The position numbers and the translations under genes are program-made. Positions 16,430-25,913 of a stretch of DNA of 64,000 bases are shown one piece after another (the first letter of the stretch is position 1; every line of letters starts with the position of its first letter). Source of the DNA: Nioella nitratireducens (GTDB lineage Bacteria > Pseudomonadota > Alphaproteobacteria > Rhodobacterales > Rhodobacteraceae); assembly GCF_001879715.1 (NCBI RefSeq), contig NZ_MNBW01000009.1, positions 1 to 64,000 on the forward strand. The letters are read 5' to 3'. The notes below the pieces were generated by a model, which had not been told where the DNA came from, did not search any database, and saw only the letters and a list, made by a program, of their open reading frames with translations.

Positions 16430-18073
16430 TTATTGCAGCGGCACGCCGTTCGCGGTGATCTGCCCGTCTTCGTGGAATTCGACAGTCGAGGTGAAGGTGT
16501 CAGCCTCGGCGCCGGGGATGGCGAACATACCGAGCATCCCGCGCGCCATGCCAGCCTGTTGCGGCGGCAGCAGGCCGCCATCGCTGAGGTTCTGGATCAG
16601 GCCGTTGGCCCCGGTCAGGCTGAGGTCGACCGTGCCCACGGGCATCGGCACCATCTGGCCGGGGGCGAACGTCACGTCGCCGGAGCCGGTCAGTTGCGCG
16701 CCGCCTGCCGACACCTCCAGGTCATTGAGGGTCATGCTGCGCAGTTCGCCCGGAGGCGCGGTCATGTTTTCCATCTGGTCTGGGGTCATCATCAGCAGAT
16801 CGGCAAGGATCTGCACGGTGCCCGACAGATCGACAACAATTGATGCAGGGGTGCGCGGGATCGCCTGACCGGGGTCGAACATGGACCAGACAGACTCATC
16901 CATCGTCACACCGCGATAGCCGATGGCCGCCCCGAAGGACGAGGGTTGATCCTGTTGCGACAGCGGCAGGTCGATCGACAGGGCCGTCGATTCGGCAGAG
17001 GCCGAGACCGGGAAGGGCATATCCGGCGCGGTCATGGTAAAGGCCACGGTATTGGCGGACATTCCGAATTGCACACGGTCCTGCGATATGCCGAAACTCA
17101 GCCCGCCGCCCTGGTTGCTGGCCGAGCCCGAGGTGGTGTCGCCGTTTTCATGGAACAGGAAATCGAACGAGGCAGAGCCGTAGTTGGTGTCGCCGCTGAT
17201 CGACATGCCGTCGGGGAAGTGGTCCAACTCCATCCAGTTGATGCCGCGGGGCATCACGCCCTGCGACGTGGCCTGAAGGCCGGACATCTGGATGGTGGTA
17301 TCGAACCGCCCGTCCGCGCCGCCTTGGGTCATGCCGCCGGGGGCGGGCATCGGGGCCGGGGCGTCCGGCGTCACGAATTTGCCCGGCGCCGGAGAGGTCG
17401 GCTGCGGCGCGGGCGTCGGCGCCGGGGCGGGCATGGGCGCGGGCACAATGCCGGTATTGCCCGGCTCAAGCATGTCGAGGGCCAGAATCATGCTGTCCAT
17501 GGTCGCGGTGGAGGTAAAGTCCAGCATGGCACTGTTGGACAGGTCATAGGTGGCGGTCGCGGAATAGCCGTCGAACGCGATGTCATAGGTCATCTCGGGA
17601 ACCTCGGAGGGGTCGATCCCCTCGAAATTCACGTCTTCGACGGCGATCCGGGTAAAGCCGGATACGAGGGTCAGGTTTTCGGGTGTGCCAGAGGCGGTAG
17701 CGGTCATGTCCGTCAGGCTGACCAGCACGGTCATGGCGTCGGGGGCGTCGCCGCCCTCGAACCCGGTAATGCGATAGCGCATGGTGTCAGAGGTCGAGAT
17801 GGAGACGGTGCCGTCGGCCTGATTGGTCATGGTGACCGAATCAACCGTGCCGGTGATCTGGATATCTTCGACCATGACCGTGTTGGTGACGTTGGACAGC
17901 GTCAGGCCATCCGCCGTCTCCGTCGCGGAGGCGGTCATGCTGTAGCCGAATTCGGCGGCTTGGTCTTGCCAGATCGACCAGAGCTGATCGGCGGTGATAT
18001 CGGCAAATGCCGGGCTGGCGCAGACCAGCGCGGCGGCGGAGAGGCTGTAAGAAAGGGATTTCATCTTTGACAT
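16430..18073 (-). CDS. DUF2125 domain-containing exported protein
   Basis: A 547-residue secreted or periplasmic protein with a signal peptide (MSKMKSLSYSLSAAALVCASPAFA) and the DUF2125 start ADITADQLWSIWQDQAAEFGY. The N-terminal beta-rich half is joined by a Pro/Ala linker (PAPMPAPAPTPAPQPTSPAP, about 210-245) to a second beta-rich half ending ITANGVPLQ. The family is widespread in Rhodobacteraceae and unknown in function; long beta repeats suggest an envelope lipid-transfer or adhesin-like fold (inference). Three in-frame ATGs (18082, 18073, 18064) are possible, and 18073 has the best ribosome binding site (GGATGG). It is followed by its own terminator. Confidence 0.8.
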   Translation of the reverse strand: MSKMKSLSYSLSAAALVCASPAFADITADQLWSIWQDQAAEFGYSMTASATETADGLTLSNVTNTVMVEDIQITGTVDSVTMTNQADGTVSISTSDTMRYRITGFEGGDAPDAMTVLVSLTDMTATASGTPENLTLVSGFTRIAVEDVNFEGIDPSEVPEMTYDIAFDGYSATATYDLSNSAMLDFTSTATMDSMILALDMLEPGNTGIVPAPMPAPAPTPAPQPTSPAPGKFVTPDAPAPMPAPGGMTQGGADGRFDTTIQMSGLQATSQGVMPRGINWMELDHFPDGMSISGDTNYGSASFDFLFHENGDTTSGSASNQGGGLSFGISQDRVQFGMSANTVAFTMTAPDMPFPVSASAESTALSIDLPLSQQDQPSSFGAAIGYRGVTMDESVWSMFDPGQAIPRTPASIVVDLSGTVQILADLLMMTPDQMENMTAPPGELRSMTLNDLEVSAGGAQLTGSGDVTFAPGQMVPMPVGTVDLSLTGANGLIQNLSDGGLLPPQQAGMARGMLGMFAIPGAEADTFTSTVEFHEDGQITANGVPLQ

Positions 18074-18188
18074 AAGGTCCATCCGAATGTGAATTGCTGA
18101 GCTGAATGTTCCGCCTCGAAAGGGCGGGCGTCAAGGCTCGTCCAGTATGGCCTTGAGACAATTGAAATTCTAGGCGGGAGTCTGCGCA

Positions 18189-18944
18189 ATGGGCAAGTTG
18201 GATGGCAAGGTTGTCATGATCACAGGGGCAAGCCGGGGGATCGGCGAAGCGACGGCGAGGCTGTTCGCACAAGAAGGCGCGAAGGTCTGTTTGCTGGCAC
18301 GGTCGCGGGATCGAATCGCTGAAATCGCGGGAGAGATCGGCCCTGCGGCGCTGGCCATTCCCTGCGATGTCAGACGCTTCTGGGAGGTGGAGGCGGCCGT
18401 CAACGCCTGTGTCGAAAACCTCGGCGGGCTGGATATCCTGATCAACAACGCGGGCGTGATCGAACCGATTGCCCCCCTGATGGAGGCTGACCCCGAGGGC
18501 TGGAGCGACGCCATCGACATCAACCTCAAGGGCGTCTTCAACGGGATGCGCGCGGCGATGCCGATCATGGTGGCCAAGGGGGGCGGGTCTATCCTGACCA
18601 TCAGTTCCGGCGCGGCGCATAACGCGCTGGAAGGGTGGAGCCATTATTGCGCCTCCAAGGCCGGTGCGGCGATGATGACGAAATGCGCCCATGTCGAAGG
18701 GGCCGATCAGGGGATTCGCGCCATGGGCCTGTCGCCGGGGACGGTGGCCACCCAGATGCAGCGCGAGATCAAGGCCAGCGGGATCAACCCGGTCAGCGCG
18801 CTGGACTGGTCCGACCACATTCCCGCCGACTGGCCCGCGCACTGCCTGTTGTGGATGTGCTCGGAGGATGCGGACGAATACCTTGGCGAGGAAATTTCGC
18901 TGCGGGACGAAGATATTCGCCGCCGGATCGGAGTGACTGCGTGA
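18189..18944 (+). CDS. SDR-family NAD(P)-dependent oxidoreductase
   Basis: A 251-residue classical short-chain dehydrogenase. The Rossmann motif TGASRGIG (13-20), the NNAG motif, the active-site Ser in ISSGAAH and the YCASKAG catalytic Tyr/Lys are all present. The substrate is not evident. It overlaps the next gene, an enoyl-CoA hydratase, by a GTGA junction, so both probably act in one pathway of acyl-CoA or hydroxyacyl metabolism. The C-terminal YLGEEISLRDEDIRRRIGV has the shape of the family end. Confidence 0.88.
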   Translation: MGKLDGKVVMITGASRGIGEATARLFAQEGAKVCLLARSRDRIAEIAGEIGPAALAIPCDVRRFWEVEAAVNACVENLGGLDILINNAGVIEPIAPLMEADPEGWSDAIDINLKGVFNGMRAAMPIMVAKGGGSILTISSGAAHNALEGWSHYCASKAGAAMMTKCAHVEGADQGIRAMGLSPGTVATQMQREIKASGINPVSALDWSDHIPADWPAHCLLWMCSEDADEYLGEEISLRDEDIRRRIGVTA

Positions 18945-19561
18945 TCGGTCTGGAACGGGCGGGCGGTTTGTGGACCGTCACGCTGAACCGCCCGGACAAG
19001 GCCAATTCCCTGACCGAAGCGATGCTGCGCGACCTGTGCGAGATGGCCGAGGCCGCCGCCAAGGACGACAGCCTGCGCGCGCTGGTGCTGACCGGTGCGG
19101 GCAACCGGGTGTTTTCCGCCGGTGCGGATCTTGAAGCCGCCAAGGCGGGGCTTGCGACCTCGGACCTGTGGGAACGCCTTTCGGGGGCCATCGCGGCGCT
19201 GCCCTGCCTGACCATCGCGGCGCTCAACGGCACGCTGGCGGGCGGTGCCACGGGAATGGCGCTGGCCTGCGATATTCGCCTTGCGGTGCCGGGGGCCAAG
19301 TTCTTCTACCCCGTGGCCACGCTCGGCTATCTGCCGCAACCCTCTGATCCGGCGCGCATGGCGGCGCTGATCGGCCCGGCGCGCACCAAGATGATCCTGC
19401 TTGGCGCGCAGAAGGTCATGGCAGAGGAGGCCCTGGCGTGGGGGTTGGTCGATCGGCTGGTGGCGCCGGATGCGCTGATGGAGACCGCCCGCGATCTGGC
19501 CAAGGCGTCGCTGGAGGGCACGCCAGAGGTGCTGCGCGGGATCAAGGCGCTTTGCGTCTAG
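18941..19561 (+). CDS. Enoyl-CoA hydratase/isomerase family protein
   Basis: A 206-residue crotonase-fold protein, short for the family (usually about 260), with the CoA-binding motif FSAGADLEAAKAG and the oxyanion-hole segment LNGTLAGGATGMALACDIRLA. The usual second catalytic Glu region (PVATLGYLPQPSDPARM) is altered, so isomerase or another crotonase reaction is possible. The start is GTG 18941, overlapping the SDR stop; a longer open frame reaches back into the SDR gene but lacks a start of its own. Its stop codon shares CTAG with the convergent HNH gene. Confidence 0.82.
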   Translation: MIGLERAGGLWTVTLNRPDKANSLTEAMLRDLCEMAEAAAKDDSLRALVLTGAGNRVFSAGADLEAAKAGLATSDLWERLSGAIAALPCLTIAALNGTLAGGATGMALACDIRLAVPGAKFFYPVATLGYLPQPSDPARMAALIGPARTKMILLGAQKVMAEEALAWGLVDRLVAPDALMETARDLAKASLEGTPEVLRGIKALCV

Positions 19562-19872
19562 CCCCGTCGGCGCGTTCTGCCGCGCCGTGCACCTGGCGTC
19601 TTGGAATGGAAATCGTCTGGCCGCTTGCGGACCCATGCGATGAACCTGGCCAGCCGAGGGTGGGCCTGCAAGGCCTCGACCGTGTTGTAGACCCGCGCCA
19701 GCTCGGCCTCTGACAAGGTGGCGTGAATCTCGTTGTGGCAGATCTGGTGCAGCAGCACCGTTGGCCCGCCCTTGCCGCCGCGAAGGCGGGGAATCAGGTG
19801 GTGCAGGCTCTGCCTGGCCTGTGGCGGGATCGGGCGTCCGCAGAGCGGGCAAATGGGAAAGCTATGGTCCAT
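19558..19872 (-). CDS. Small HNH endonuclease-like protein
   Basis: A 104-residue protein with CPLCGRPIPPQARQSLHHLIPRLRGG, then CHNEIHATLS. The CxxC, HH and C..H pattern is that of HNH nucleases with a structural zinc ribbon (first CxxC, second CHxxIH), as in McrA-like or orphan HNH proteins. The C-terminus is very basic (ARRGRTRRRG). No modification methylase or phage genes are adjacent, so a restriction system is not supported. The stop overlaps the hydratase stop in a palindromic CTAG. Confidence 0.75.
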   Translation of the reverse strand: MDHSFPICPLCGRPIPPQARQSLHHLIPRLRGGKGGPTVLLHQICHNEIHATLSEAELARVYNTVEALQAHPRLARFIAWVRKRPDDFHSKTPGARRGRTRRRG

Positions 19873-19939
19873 GTCGCCTGTGGTGATGGGGGCCGCTGCC
19901 GCTTAGGATGGTGCGAAAGAACCAAGGGGCAAGGGCCGG

Positions 19940-21157
19940 ATGTCAGCCGAAGAGATCGACGCATTGGTGGTTGGGGCCGGGCCTGCCGGGCTGATGGCCG
20001 CCGAGGTGCTGGCCAAAGCGGGGCGGTCGGTCGTGGTGGCCGAGGCCAAACCCTCTGCCGCGCGCAAACTGTTGATGGCGGGCAAATCCGGCCTGAACCT
20101 GACAAAGGACGAGCCATTCGAGGCGTTCCTTGCGGAATATCGCGAAGCTGCGGAGTGGCTGCGCCCGATGCTGGAGGCGTTCGGACCGCAGGAGGTCACG
20201 GCGTGGGCCGAGGTGCTTGGCCAGCCGGTTTTCACAGGCTCATCAGGGCGGGTCTTCCCCGAGGCGATGAAGGCCTCGCCACTGTTGCGGGCTTGGTTGG
20301 GCCGCACGCGGGCCGACATGCGGCTGCGCTGGCGTTGGCTGGGGTTCGACGGCAGCGGCCTGCGGTTTCAAACCCCGGACGGCCCGCAGGTGCTGGCGCC
20401 AAAGGTGACGGTTCTGGCCCTTGGCGGCGGCTCCTGGGCGCGGCTGGGGTCTGATTCGGCGTGGATGCCTTGGCTACAGGCCGAGGGGGTGGAGGTTGCC
20501 CCGATCTCGCCTGCGAACATGGGCTTTCGCGTGGATTGGTCGCCGCATATGGCCAAGCATTTCGGCGGGCCAGTCAAGGGATGTGCGCTGTCGGCAGGCG
20601 ACCGGCAGGTGCGGGCGGAATTCGTGGTGTCGGAACAGGGCGTGGAAGGCGGCGGGATCTATGCGCTTTACCGCGAATTGCGAGAGGGCGCGTCACTGCG
20701 GCTGGATCTGTTCCCCGATTTGAGCGTCGCGGACCTGACCAGCCGCCTGTCGCGCCCGCGTGGCAAGGCGAGCCTCGCCAACCATCTGCGCAAGACCGTC
20801 GGGCTGGACGGCGTGCGCGCAGCGCTGGTTAACGAAGTCGCCCGCCCCCTGCCGTCAGGCGCGGCGTTGGGCGAACGGCTGAAGGCGCTGACGTTGCCCG
20901 TCGTCGGTCCCCGGCCTCTGGACGAGGCGATTTCTACCGCCGGTGGTGTGACGCGCGCCGCCGTGGATACGGGTCTGATGCTGCGCGTCCGACCAGGTGT
21001 GTTCGTGGCGGGCGAAATGTTGGATTGGGAGGCCCCGACCGGCGGCTACCTGCTGACGGCTTGTTTTGCCACGGGCCGTTGGGCCGCAGAGCATGCCACC
21101 CGGTGGGCAAAGGCCGAGGATCAGGCCCCGCTTCAGGCCCCTGTCGCACGTCCATAG
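19940..21157 (+). CDS. TIGR03862-type flavoprotein (NAD(P)/FAD-dependent, HI0933-like)
   Basis: A 405-residue FAD-binding protein. The dinucleotide motif VVGAGPAGLMAAE is at residues 10-22, followed by AGKSGLNLT and the C-terminal GGVTRAAVDTGLMLRVRPGVFVAGEMLDWEAPTGGYLLTACFATGRWA, typical of the HI0933/BaiN-like aminoacetone- or DUF-class flavoproteins. The physiological substrate is unknown. Its last 25 bases overlap the 3' end of the convergent GST gene. The start ATG is 19940, with AAGGGCC just upstream. Confidence 0.85.
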   Translation: MSAEEIDALVVGAGPAGLMAAEVLAKAGRSVVVAEAKPSAARKLLMAGKSGLNLTKDEPFEAFLAEYREAAEWLRPMLEAFGPQEVTAWAEVLGQPVFTGSSGRVFPEAMKASPLLRAWLGRTRADMRLRWRWLGFDGSGLRFQTPDGPQVLAPKVTVLALGGGSWARLGSDSAWMPWLQAEGVEVAPISPANMGFRVDWSPHMAKHFGGPVKGCALSAGDRQVRAEFVVSEQGVEGGGIYALYRELREGASLRLDLFPDLSVADLTSRLSRPRGKASLANHLRKTVGLDGVRAALVNEVARPLPSGAALGERLKALTLPVVGPRPLDEAISTAGGVTRAAVDTGLMLRVRPGVFVAGEMLDWEAPTGGYLLTACFATGRWAAEHATRWAKAEDQAPLQAPVARP

Positions 21158-21723
21158 GCCGGGCGGTCGAACATCATCGCGCCGAAGTCGTGCAGGCGAT
21201 CCTCGATGATCGGGAACTTGGCGGCCACCGCCCATCGCAGGCAATGGGCAAGCAGCAGATCGGCAATGGTCATTGTCTCGCCCATCAGGAAGGGGCCGGT
21301 TTCGGACATGCGGTGCATCAGGCGTTTCTGGCTGCCCTCGAATTCCCATTTCAGGCTGTCCTTGACCGCAGGAACGCGATGCTCTTCGGGCAGGATGAAG
21401 CTGTGGCGCGCGGCCATCCACAAAAGCTGATCGAATTCTTCATGCACGAATTGGGTCAGCGAATCCTGGTGGGCGCGGTCGACGGTGCCTGCGGGAAAGG
21501 TCAGGCTGCCATGCTTGTCAGCCAGAAAGGTCATGATTGCCACGGAATCGGTGATCGGCACCCCGGCTGCTACCAGCACCGGCACCTTGCCGGCAGGATT
21601 AACCGCAACCACCGCCGGATCGCGCGGGGGGGCCTTTACATGGTCGTAGGCGAGGCCAAGCTCTTCCAGTGCCCACAGCACGCGAAAGGTGCGGGTCTGG
21701 GTGTTGCCGATGACTTTGTACAT
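21133..21723 (-). CDS. Glutathione S-transferase family protein
   Basis: A 196-residue GST with an N-terminal thioredoxin fold (MYKVIGNTQTRTFRVLWALEELGLAYD, NPAGKVPVL with the cis-Pro, and ITDSVAIMTFLADKHG for the gamma-Glu contact) and a C-terminal all-helical domain (FLMGETMTIADLLLAHCLRWA). The substrate is not assigned. It converges with the flavoprotein gene and overlaps its 3' end. An upstream in-frame ATG at 21750 exists but the MYKVIG start matches the family better. Confidence 0.88.
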   Translation of the reverse strand: MYKVIGNTQTRTFRVLWALEELGLAYDHVKAPPRDPAVVAVNPAGKVPVLVAAGVPITDSVAIMTFLADKHGSLTFPAGTVDRAHQDSLTQFVHEEFDQLLWMAARHSFILPEEHRVPAVKDSLKWEFEGSQKRLMHRMSETGPFLMGETMTIADLLLAHCLRWAVAAKFPIIEDRLHDFGAMMFDRPAYGRATGA

Positions 21724-21785
21724 GCGCCGGATCCTTCTGTTGGCGGGCACAGGCTGGCACGCGGCGCGGGGGCCGTCCAGTGCGT

Positions 21786-22817
21786 TCAGCGCATCCGGCT
21801 GGCTGCCGTGGCGAGACGGATCAGCACCCGCTCCAACAGCGCCACCTGCGGAGCCTGCTGGCTGGACCGCAGGGTCAGGTCAGCCTCGACCAGCGCCTGC
21901 AACGCCTGTTCCAGACGCGAGGCCCCCCAACTGCCCGCCTGCCGGGCCAGTCGATCGCGGCGCGGGCCGAAGACGGGCGGGCGCAGCGCGCCGACGCCGG
22001 CGGAGGCGCCGTTGGGATGGATCGCCGCCGTATAAAGCGTGCGGAAATGGCGCAGCGCCATGATGGCCAGCGTCACCGGGGCGACCCCCTGGCCCGCGAG
22101 CTTTTGCATCAAGGGGCCGATTTCGGCGATGCGCCCCTCGGCCGCGGCGTTGACGATGTCGTCAATGCCTGCCTCGATCGTGGACGGGGAACAGGCGGCG
22201 ACATCCGCGACCGTGACCGGGGCGGGGTCGCTCAGCTTGTAGAGCGCCAGTTTCTCGACAGTCTGCCGGAAATCGCCAGGGTCGAGCTGCGTTGCCAGCG
22301 TGGTCAGGTGGGCCGAGGCATCGCGGTCGATCTGGGTGACGCCGGATTTGGCCAGTGTTTCCTCGATCTCGGCGCGGGTCGGCGGGTTGTCGTAGATGCC
22401 AATGGCGTAGGCCCGCTTGTGCCCCTCGAAGAGCTTGCGCAGCGCCGATTTCGCGGCCAGTTGCCGGGGCGCGGTGACGATCACCTGTGCGTCGCCCGGC
22501 TGCCAGTCCGCCAGCGCCCCGGCGATGACGGGCGCAAGGCCATCGGCTGCATCCTCGACAAAGGCCACGCGCGGGCCGGGGAAGAAGCCCACGGATTTGA
22601 TTGCATCGAGCAGCAGGGTCTTTTCGCTGCGCAACTCGCCCGCCGGAATCCGGGTGAGGCGCATTTCCTCTTCCGCGCCGGGGCCGAGCAGTTTGGCGAT
22701 CACGTCCTGCCGCCGGATGGCGACCCGCATCGCATCGGCGCCAAAGATCAACAGCCCGGCTGCCGAGGAATCGGGATTGGCGAAATAGGCGGACGAGTCG
22801 CGGGCGTTGAGCTTCAT
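21786..22817 (-). CDS. holA: DNA polymerase III subunit delta HolA
   Basis: The delta subunit opens the sliding clamp in the clamp-loader complex. The 343-residue protein shows the family pattern (LIFGADAMRVAIRRQDVI, VEDAADGLAPVI, GDFRQTVEKLALYKL, PVTLAIMALRHFRTLY), and a helical C-terminus. Its ATG overlaps the TGA of lptE (ATGA), so the two are translationally coupled. The order leuS-lptE-holA is conserved in alphaproteobacteria and also in E. coli-type genomes. Confidence 0.92.
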   Translation of the reverse strand: MKLNARDSSAYFANPDSSAAGLLIFGADAMRVAIRRQDVIAKLLGPGAEEEMRLTRIPAGELRSEKTLLLDAIKSVGFFPGPRVAFVEDAADGLAPVIAGALADWQPGDAQVIVTAPRQLAAKSALRKLFEGHKRAYAIGIYDNPPTRAEIEETLAKSGVTQIDRDASAHLTTLATQLDPGDFRQTVEKLALYKLSDPAPVTVADVAACSPSTIEAGIDDIVNAAAEGRIAEIGPLMQKLAGQGVAPVTLAIMALRHFRTLYTAAIHPNGASAGVGALRPPVFGPRRDRLARQAGSWGASRLEQALQALVEADLTLRSSQQAPQVALLERVLIRLATAASRMR

Positions 22818-23305
22818 GACCAGCGCGCGGAGGAAGCCAGAAGCCGCGACATTATCTGGTCGGCCAGCGCGCGCATCAGACGGTCTTCGGCATCGCGGCG
22901 CGCGGCGGCGGTGGCAACGGCGGTCGAAGTGGTGGAATAGGCCGTGAAGGTCGCCACCGTATCGGCCAGAAGCTGTGCGTCGGTCGCGGTCTCGACCAGT
23001 GTGAAGGACACGCTGCCGTGGATATTGATCCGGGTGATGTCGTTGGTGCCGGTGATGGCGAGGTCGGATTCAGAGGTGTTGATCTGGTAGTTCAGCCGGT
23101 AGGCCGCCGCATCGCCGCGCCCCAGCCGATCCTCCAGCCGGGACACCAGTTGAAACCCGAGCCGCGTGTCGGGGGCCGCGACCAGAACCTGCCCGCGCAG
23201 TGCCTGCCCCGTTCCGCCCGGCGCATAGACCGGGGCAAAGCCGCAGCCCGCAAGCGGGGCCACGGCCAGAAGGGTCAGGAAATGGCGGCGGTCAGATGAC
23301 GACAT
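22814..23305 (-). CDS. lptE: LPS-assembly lipoprotein LptE
   Basis: A 163-residue lipoprotein that plugs LptD and guides lipopolysaccharide into the outer membrane. The signal is [21 protein letters not shown], with the lipobox LAGC. The mature part has [31 protein letters not shown] and [17 protein letters not shown] typical of alphaproteobacterial LptE. It starts within the leuS 3' end (14-base overlap) and overlaps holA at its stop. The ATG at 23303-23305 is chosen over an upstream in-frame start because it gives the short n-region expected. Confidence 0.87.
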   Translation of the reverse strand: MSSSDRRHFLTLLAVAPLAGCGFAPVYAPGGTGQALRGQVLVAAPDTRLGFQLVSRLEDRLGRGDAAAYRLNYQINTSESDLAITGTNDITRINIHGSVSFTLVETATDAQLLADTVATFTAYSTTSTAVATAAARRDAEDRLMRALADQIMSRLLASSARWS

Positions 23306-25829
23306 TGACGATACGGCCCGGCACAACGATCAGCTTTTTCGGCTGGCCCCCGTCGAGGGCCTTGACCACAGCGTCGTCTGCCAGCGCGATCTTTTCAACC
23401 TCTTCCTTGGCCAGATCCTTGGCCACGGTGATTTCCGAGCGTCGCTTGCCGTTGATCTGGATCGGCAGCGTGACGGTGTTTTCCACCAGCATCGCTTCGT
23501 CGGCCTGCGGCCACGCAGCCTCGGCCACCAGACCCTCGCCGCCCAGAAGCGCCCAGATGTCTTCAGACAGGTGCGGTGTCATCGGTGACATGAGCTGTGC
23601 CAAGGTCTTGGTTGCCTGGCGCTTGGCCTCGGCCCCCGCCTTGGATTTGGCCAGCGCGTTGGTGAAGGCATAGAGCTTGGCGATGGCGGCGTTGAAGCCG
23701 AAGCTTTCCACCCCGAGCGTCACGTCTCGGATCGCCTTGTGCATCTCGCGCAGCAGGGCCTCATCCTCTCCGGTCGGGGCGTCTTGGGCTGCCGCGACCT
23801 CTTCGGCGATGCGCCAGACACGGCCGAGGTGCTTGAAGGCCGCGTCGGCCCCGGCGGCTGTCCATTCCACGTCGCGTTCGGGCGGGGAATCGGACAGCAC
23901 GAACCAACGCGCGGTGTCGGCGCCGTAGGACGAGATGATGTTGACCGGATCGACGACGTTCTTCTTGGACTTCGACATCTTGGCCGAGGGGATGATCTCG
24001 ACCGCCTCGCCGGTGGCGGCGAGTTTGCCGTCTTCCACGTCTTCGGGCAGGTGATAGACCGGGCGGTCATTGGCGTCGCGGGTCTGGTAGATTTCGTGTG
24101 TCACCATGCCTTGCGTAAACAGCGCGTTGAACGGCTCTTTCGACTTCTCGGGCAGGTGGCCGCAGATGTGCATCGCGCGGGCAAAGAAGCGGGAATAGAG
24201 CAAATGCAGAATCGCGTGCTCGATGCCGCCGATATACTGGTCGACGTTCATCCAGTAATCCGCCTCGGCCATGTCGGTCGGGGTTTCGGCGCGCGGCGCG
24301 GTGAACCGGGCGAAATACCACGACGAATCGACGAAGGTATCCATCGTGTCGGTTTCGCGCCGGGCGGGCGCCCCGCAGGCCGGGCAGGAACAGTCGCGCC
24401 ATGTCGGGTGGCGATCCAGCGGGTTGCCGGGCTTGTCAAAGCTGACATCATCGGGCAGGCGGATCGGCAGGTTTTCCTTCTTCTCGGGCACCACGCCGCA
24501 GGCGTCACAATGGACAACGGGAATCGGGCAGCCCCAGTAACGCTGACGGGACAGGCCCCAGTCGCGCAGGCGGAACTTGGTGACGCCCTGACCCCAACCC
24601 TGTTTTTCGGCAAAGTCGATGGTGGCGTCGATGGCCTGTTGCCCCGTGGCCACATCAAGACCGGCGAAGTGGTTGATCCATTTCACTTTTTCGGTCTTCG
24701 GCGGCACGAATGCCTCGGTTTTGACCGGTGTTTGGTCGTCGAGCCCAAAGAAGGTGTCGATCACCGGCAGGTCATACTTGCGGCAGAAATCAAGGTCTCG
24801 CTGGTCATGCGCCGGACAGCCGAAGATGGCCCCTGTGCCGTAGTCCATCAGGATGAAATTGGCGATCCAGACCGGCAGTTCCCAGTCGGGGTTCAGCGGG
24901 TGCCGCACACGAATGCCGGTGTCGTAGCCCAGTTTCTCGGCGGTCTCGATCGCCTCTTCCGTGGTGCCGCCCTTGCGCGCCTCTTTCAGGAAGGCGGCAA
25001 GCTCGGTGCTGTCGGCCTCCATCGCCTTGGCGATCGGGTGGTCCGGGGAAATGCCGACGAAGCTGGCACCCAACAGCGTATCGGGCCGCGTGGTATAGAC
25101 GGTAATCGGGTCGCCCGCGTCCGTGCGGTCAAAGCTGAATTGCAGCCCGCGCGACCTGCCGATCCAGTTTTCCTGCATCAGCCGCACCTTGGCGGGCCAG
25201 TCTTCCAGTGTATCGAGCGCGTCCAGCAGCTCTTCCGAGAAGTCGGAGATCTTGAAGAACCACTGGGTCAGCTCGCGCCGTTCCACCAGCGCGCCCGAGC
25301 GCCAGCCACGGCCGTTTTCCACCTGCTCGTTGGCCAGCACGGTCATGTCGACCGGGTCCCAGTTGACCACGGCGTTCTTGCGGTAGACGAGGCCCTTTTC
25401 GAGGAAATCGAGAAACAGCGCCTGCTGCTGGCCGTAATAGTCCGGGTCACAGGTGGCAAATTCGCGCGACCAGTCGATCGACAGTCCGAGCGGTTTCATC
25501 TGCTCTTTCATCGTGGCGATGTTGCCGTAGGTCCAGTCCTTGGGGTGGCCGCCAATGGCCATGGCAGCGTTTTCGGCGGGCATTCCGAAGGCGTCCCAGC
25601 CCATTGGATGCAGCACGTTGTGGCCGGTGGCAATCTTGTAGCGCGCTACCACGTCGCCCATCGTGTAGTTGCGCACATGGCCCATGTGGATGCGGCCCGA
25701 GGGGTAGGGGAACATCTCGAGCACGTAGTATTTCGGGCGGCTCTCATCGCGGGTGGCGGTGAAGGTGCCGGCCTCGTCCCACGCGGTTTGCCATTTCGGT
25801 TCGGTCACACCGGGGTCAAATCGGGCCAT
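23292..25829 (-). CDS. leuS: Leucyl-tRNA synthetase
   Basis: Charges tRNA-Leu. The 845-residue class I enzyme has the HIGH motif as HMGH (48-51) in [18 protein letters not shown], the CP1 editing domain ([11 protein letters not shown]... then the [12 protein letters not shown] editing region), a KMSKS motif near residue 618 ([10 protein letters not shown]) and a C-terminal anticodon-binding domain. Two zinc-type CxxC pairs lie in the linker (HCDACG, CPACG). It is the first gene of a unit with lptE and holA. Confidence 0.97.
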   Translation of the reverse strand: MARFDPGVTEPKWQTAWDEAGTFTATRDESRPKYYVLEMFPYPSGRIHMGHVRNYTMGDVVARYKIATGHNVLHPMGWDAFGMPAENAAMAIGGHPKDWTYGNIATMKEQMKPLGLSIDWSREFATCDPDYYGQQQALFLDFLEKGLVYRKNAVVNWDPVDMTVLANEQVENGRGWRSGALVERRELTQWFFKISDFSEELLDALDTLEDWPAKVRLMQENWIGRSRGLQFSFDRTDAGDPITVYTTRPDTLLGASFVGISPDHPIAKAMEADSTELAAFLKEARKGGTTEEAIETAEKLGYDTGIRVRHPLNPDWELPVWIANFILMDYGTGAIFGCPAHDQRDLDFCRKYDLPVIDTFFGLDDQTPVKTEAFVPPKTEKVKWINHFAGLDVATGQQAIDATIDFAEKQGWGQGVTKFRLRDWGLSRQRYWGCPIPVVHCDACGVVPEKKENLPIRLPDDVSFDKPGNPLDRHPTWRDCSCPACGAPARRETDTMDTFVDSSWYFARFTAPRAETPTDMAEADYWMNVDQYIGGIEHAILHLLYSRFFARAMHICGHLPEKSKEPFNALFTQGMVTHEIYQTRDANDRPVYHLPEDVEDGKLAATGEAVEIIPSAKMSKSKKNVVDPVNIISSYGADTARWFVLSDSPPERDVEWTAAGADAAFKHLGRVWRIAEEVAAAQDAPTGEDEALLREMHKAIRDVTLGVESFGFNAAIAKLYAFTNALAKSKAGAEAKRQATKTLAQLMSPMTPHLSEDIWALLGGEGLVAEAAWPQADEAMLVENTVTLPIQINGKRRSEITVAKDLAKEEVEKIALADDAVVKALDGGQPKKLIVVPGRIVNVVI

Positions 25830-25862
25830 TTGCAGTCCTTAGGAGTGTCTTGTCATACGAAA

Positions 25863-25889
25863 ACGCCGGGCGCGTGGGCCCGGCGTGTG
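25863..25889 (-). terminator. Hairpin terminator between DUF3576 and leuS genes
   Basis: A perfect 9-bp stem (ACGCCGGGC at 25863-25871 with GCCCGGCGT at 25878-25886) and 6-base loop follow the DUF3576 stop on the minus strand, with TTT after it. The T-tract is short, so termination may be partial and leuS could still be read from upstream. Confidence 0.6.
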
Positions 25890-25913
25890 TTTAAGAGTCT
25901 GTGCGGGCAGAAT

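Noticed and set aside
16946-18070. 374-codon plus-strand open frame antisense to the DUF2125 gene
   Set aside because: Gly/His/Arg repeats typical of a translated complement; no start signal; the DUF2125 gene has a signal peptide and terminator.
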